The position numbers and the translations under genes are program-made. Under the pieces are notes generated by a model. That model worked only from the letters and a program-made list of their open reading frames with translations, was not told the DNA's origin and did not search any database. Shown here in pieces: positions 6,265-6,362 of a DNA stretch of 6,362 nt; the stretch's first letter is position 1, and each line of letters opens with the position of its first letter. The stretch spans positions 1 through 6,362 of the forward strand of contig DCTR01000005.1 in the NCBI GenBank assembly GCA_002329385.1. Reading direction: 5' to 3'. Source of the stretch: Candidatus Shapirobacteria bacterium UBA1435 (GTDB lineage: Bacteria; Patescibacteriota; Microgenomatia; UBA12405).

Positions 6265-6362
6265 GCTCCGACAAACGACACACGTTGCCCAAGATGACGG
6301 TAAGGCGGCCGGGAGGGTCTAGTTTCTGACGATTTCTTCCTCCAGCATCGGTGGTGTTGGCA
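6248..6362 (-). CDS. Possible C-terminal end of an unrecognised protein (5' part off the right edge)
   Basis: One minus-strand frame stays open from the right edge to a TGA at 6248-6250, giving 37 complete codons that end in RLTVILGNVC then RLSEHENLD. Two things support it: its third positions are pyrimidine-rich like the other minus-strand genes here (gcc, aac, acc, ccc, cgc, gtc, atc), and its stop lies next to a strong terminator. Against it, the piece is short, matches no family I know, and a second frame also ends plausibly (PMLEEEIVRN, TAG at 6319-6321). The region could also be a 3' untranslated stretch or part of an untranslated RNA; I find no tRNA, tmRNA, SRP or RNase P signature in it. 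Confidence 0.35.
   Translation of the reverse strand, partial: ANTTDAGGRNRQKLDPPGRLTVILGNVCRLSEHENLD

Noticed and set aside
6176..6362. T-box or other amino-acid-responsive leader for aspS
   Set aside because: No T-box core resembling AGGGTGG-ACCGCG was found, and a promoter-like hexamer lies between the terminator and aspS.
6319..6362. Alternative C-terminal frame ending PMLEEEIVRN at TAG 6319-6321
   Set aside because: Only 13 complete codons, with purine-ending codons unlike the other minus-strand genes, and it leaves a longer untranslated gap before the terminator. Not excluded, only less favoured.

Overview
The window reads as a gene-dense chromosomal stretch of a Patescibacteria/CPR-like bacterium. 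A Microgenomates-type genome is my best guess, but this is inference from gene style, not from a marker gene. The clues are: single-membrane-pass hypothetical proteins with Pro-rich stalks; a secreted Pro/Thr/Ser-rich protein; start codons mostly without Shine-Dalgarno sequences and with -10-like boxes almost touching the ATG; bacterial-type tRNA synthetases; and minimal spacing between genes.

Layout from left to right. (1) Positions 1-465, minus: 5' part of a secreted or surface protein with a GTG start, a signal peptide, a Pro/Thr/Ser linker and the start of a globular domain; it runs off the left edge. (2) 485-1921, minus: gltX, a complete 478-residue glutamyl-tRNA synthetase. (3) 1922-2002: a short divergent promoter region. 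(4) 2003-3040, plus: an unrecognised 345-residue single-pass membrane protein with a large extracytoplasmic domain. (5) 3043-3963, minus: a 306-residue D-alanyl-D-alanine carboxypeptidase with all three penicillin-binding motifs. It converges on the previous gene with only 2 bases between stop codons. (6) 3953-6175, minus: a 740-residue aspartyl-tRNA synthetase with an extra C-terminal YbaK/ProX-type tRNA deacylase domain; it overlaps the carboxypeptidase start by 11 bases. (7) 6211-6264, minus: a tandem hairpin and rho-independent terminator. (8) 6248-6362, minus: a likely but unproven C-terminal end of an upstream gene.

How the genes relate. Two synthetases supply Glu- and Asp-tRNA. The AspRS resembles, from memory, the alphaproteobacterial non-discriminating type. 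The cell may therefore make Asn-tRNA(Asn), and perhaps Gln-tRNA(Gln), by the GatCAB amidotransferase route; no gat genes are visible here. Each synthetase is followed on its strand by an exported cell-envelope protein: gltX by the secreted protein and aspS by the carboxypeptidase. The most unusual element is the AspRS-YbaK fusion, an aminoacylating enzyme with a deacylase in the same chain. Its AspRS part also has Phe where class IIb motif 2 normally carries a conserved Glu. Every region longer than 300 bases is covered by a gene, and no mobile element, CRISPR array, tRNA or rRNA is visible.
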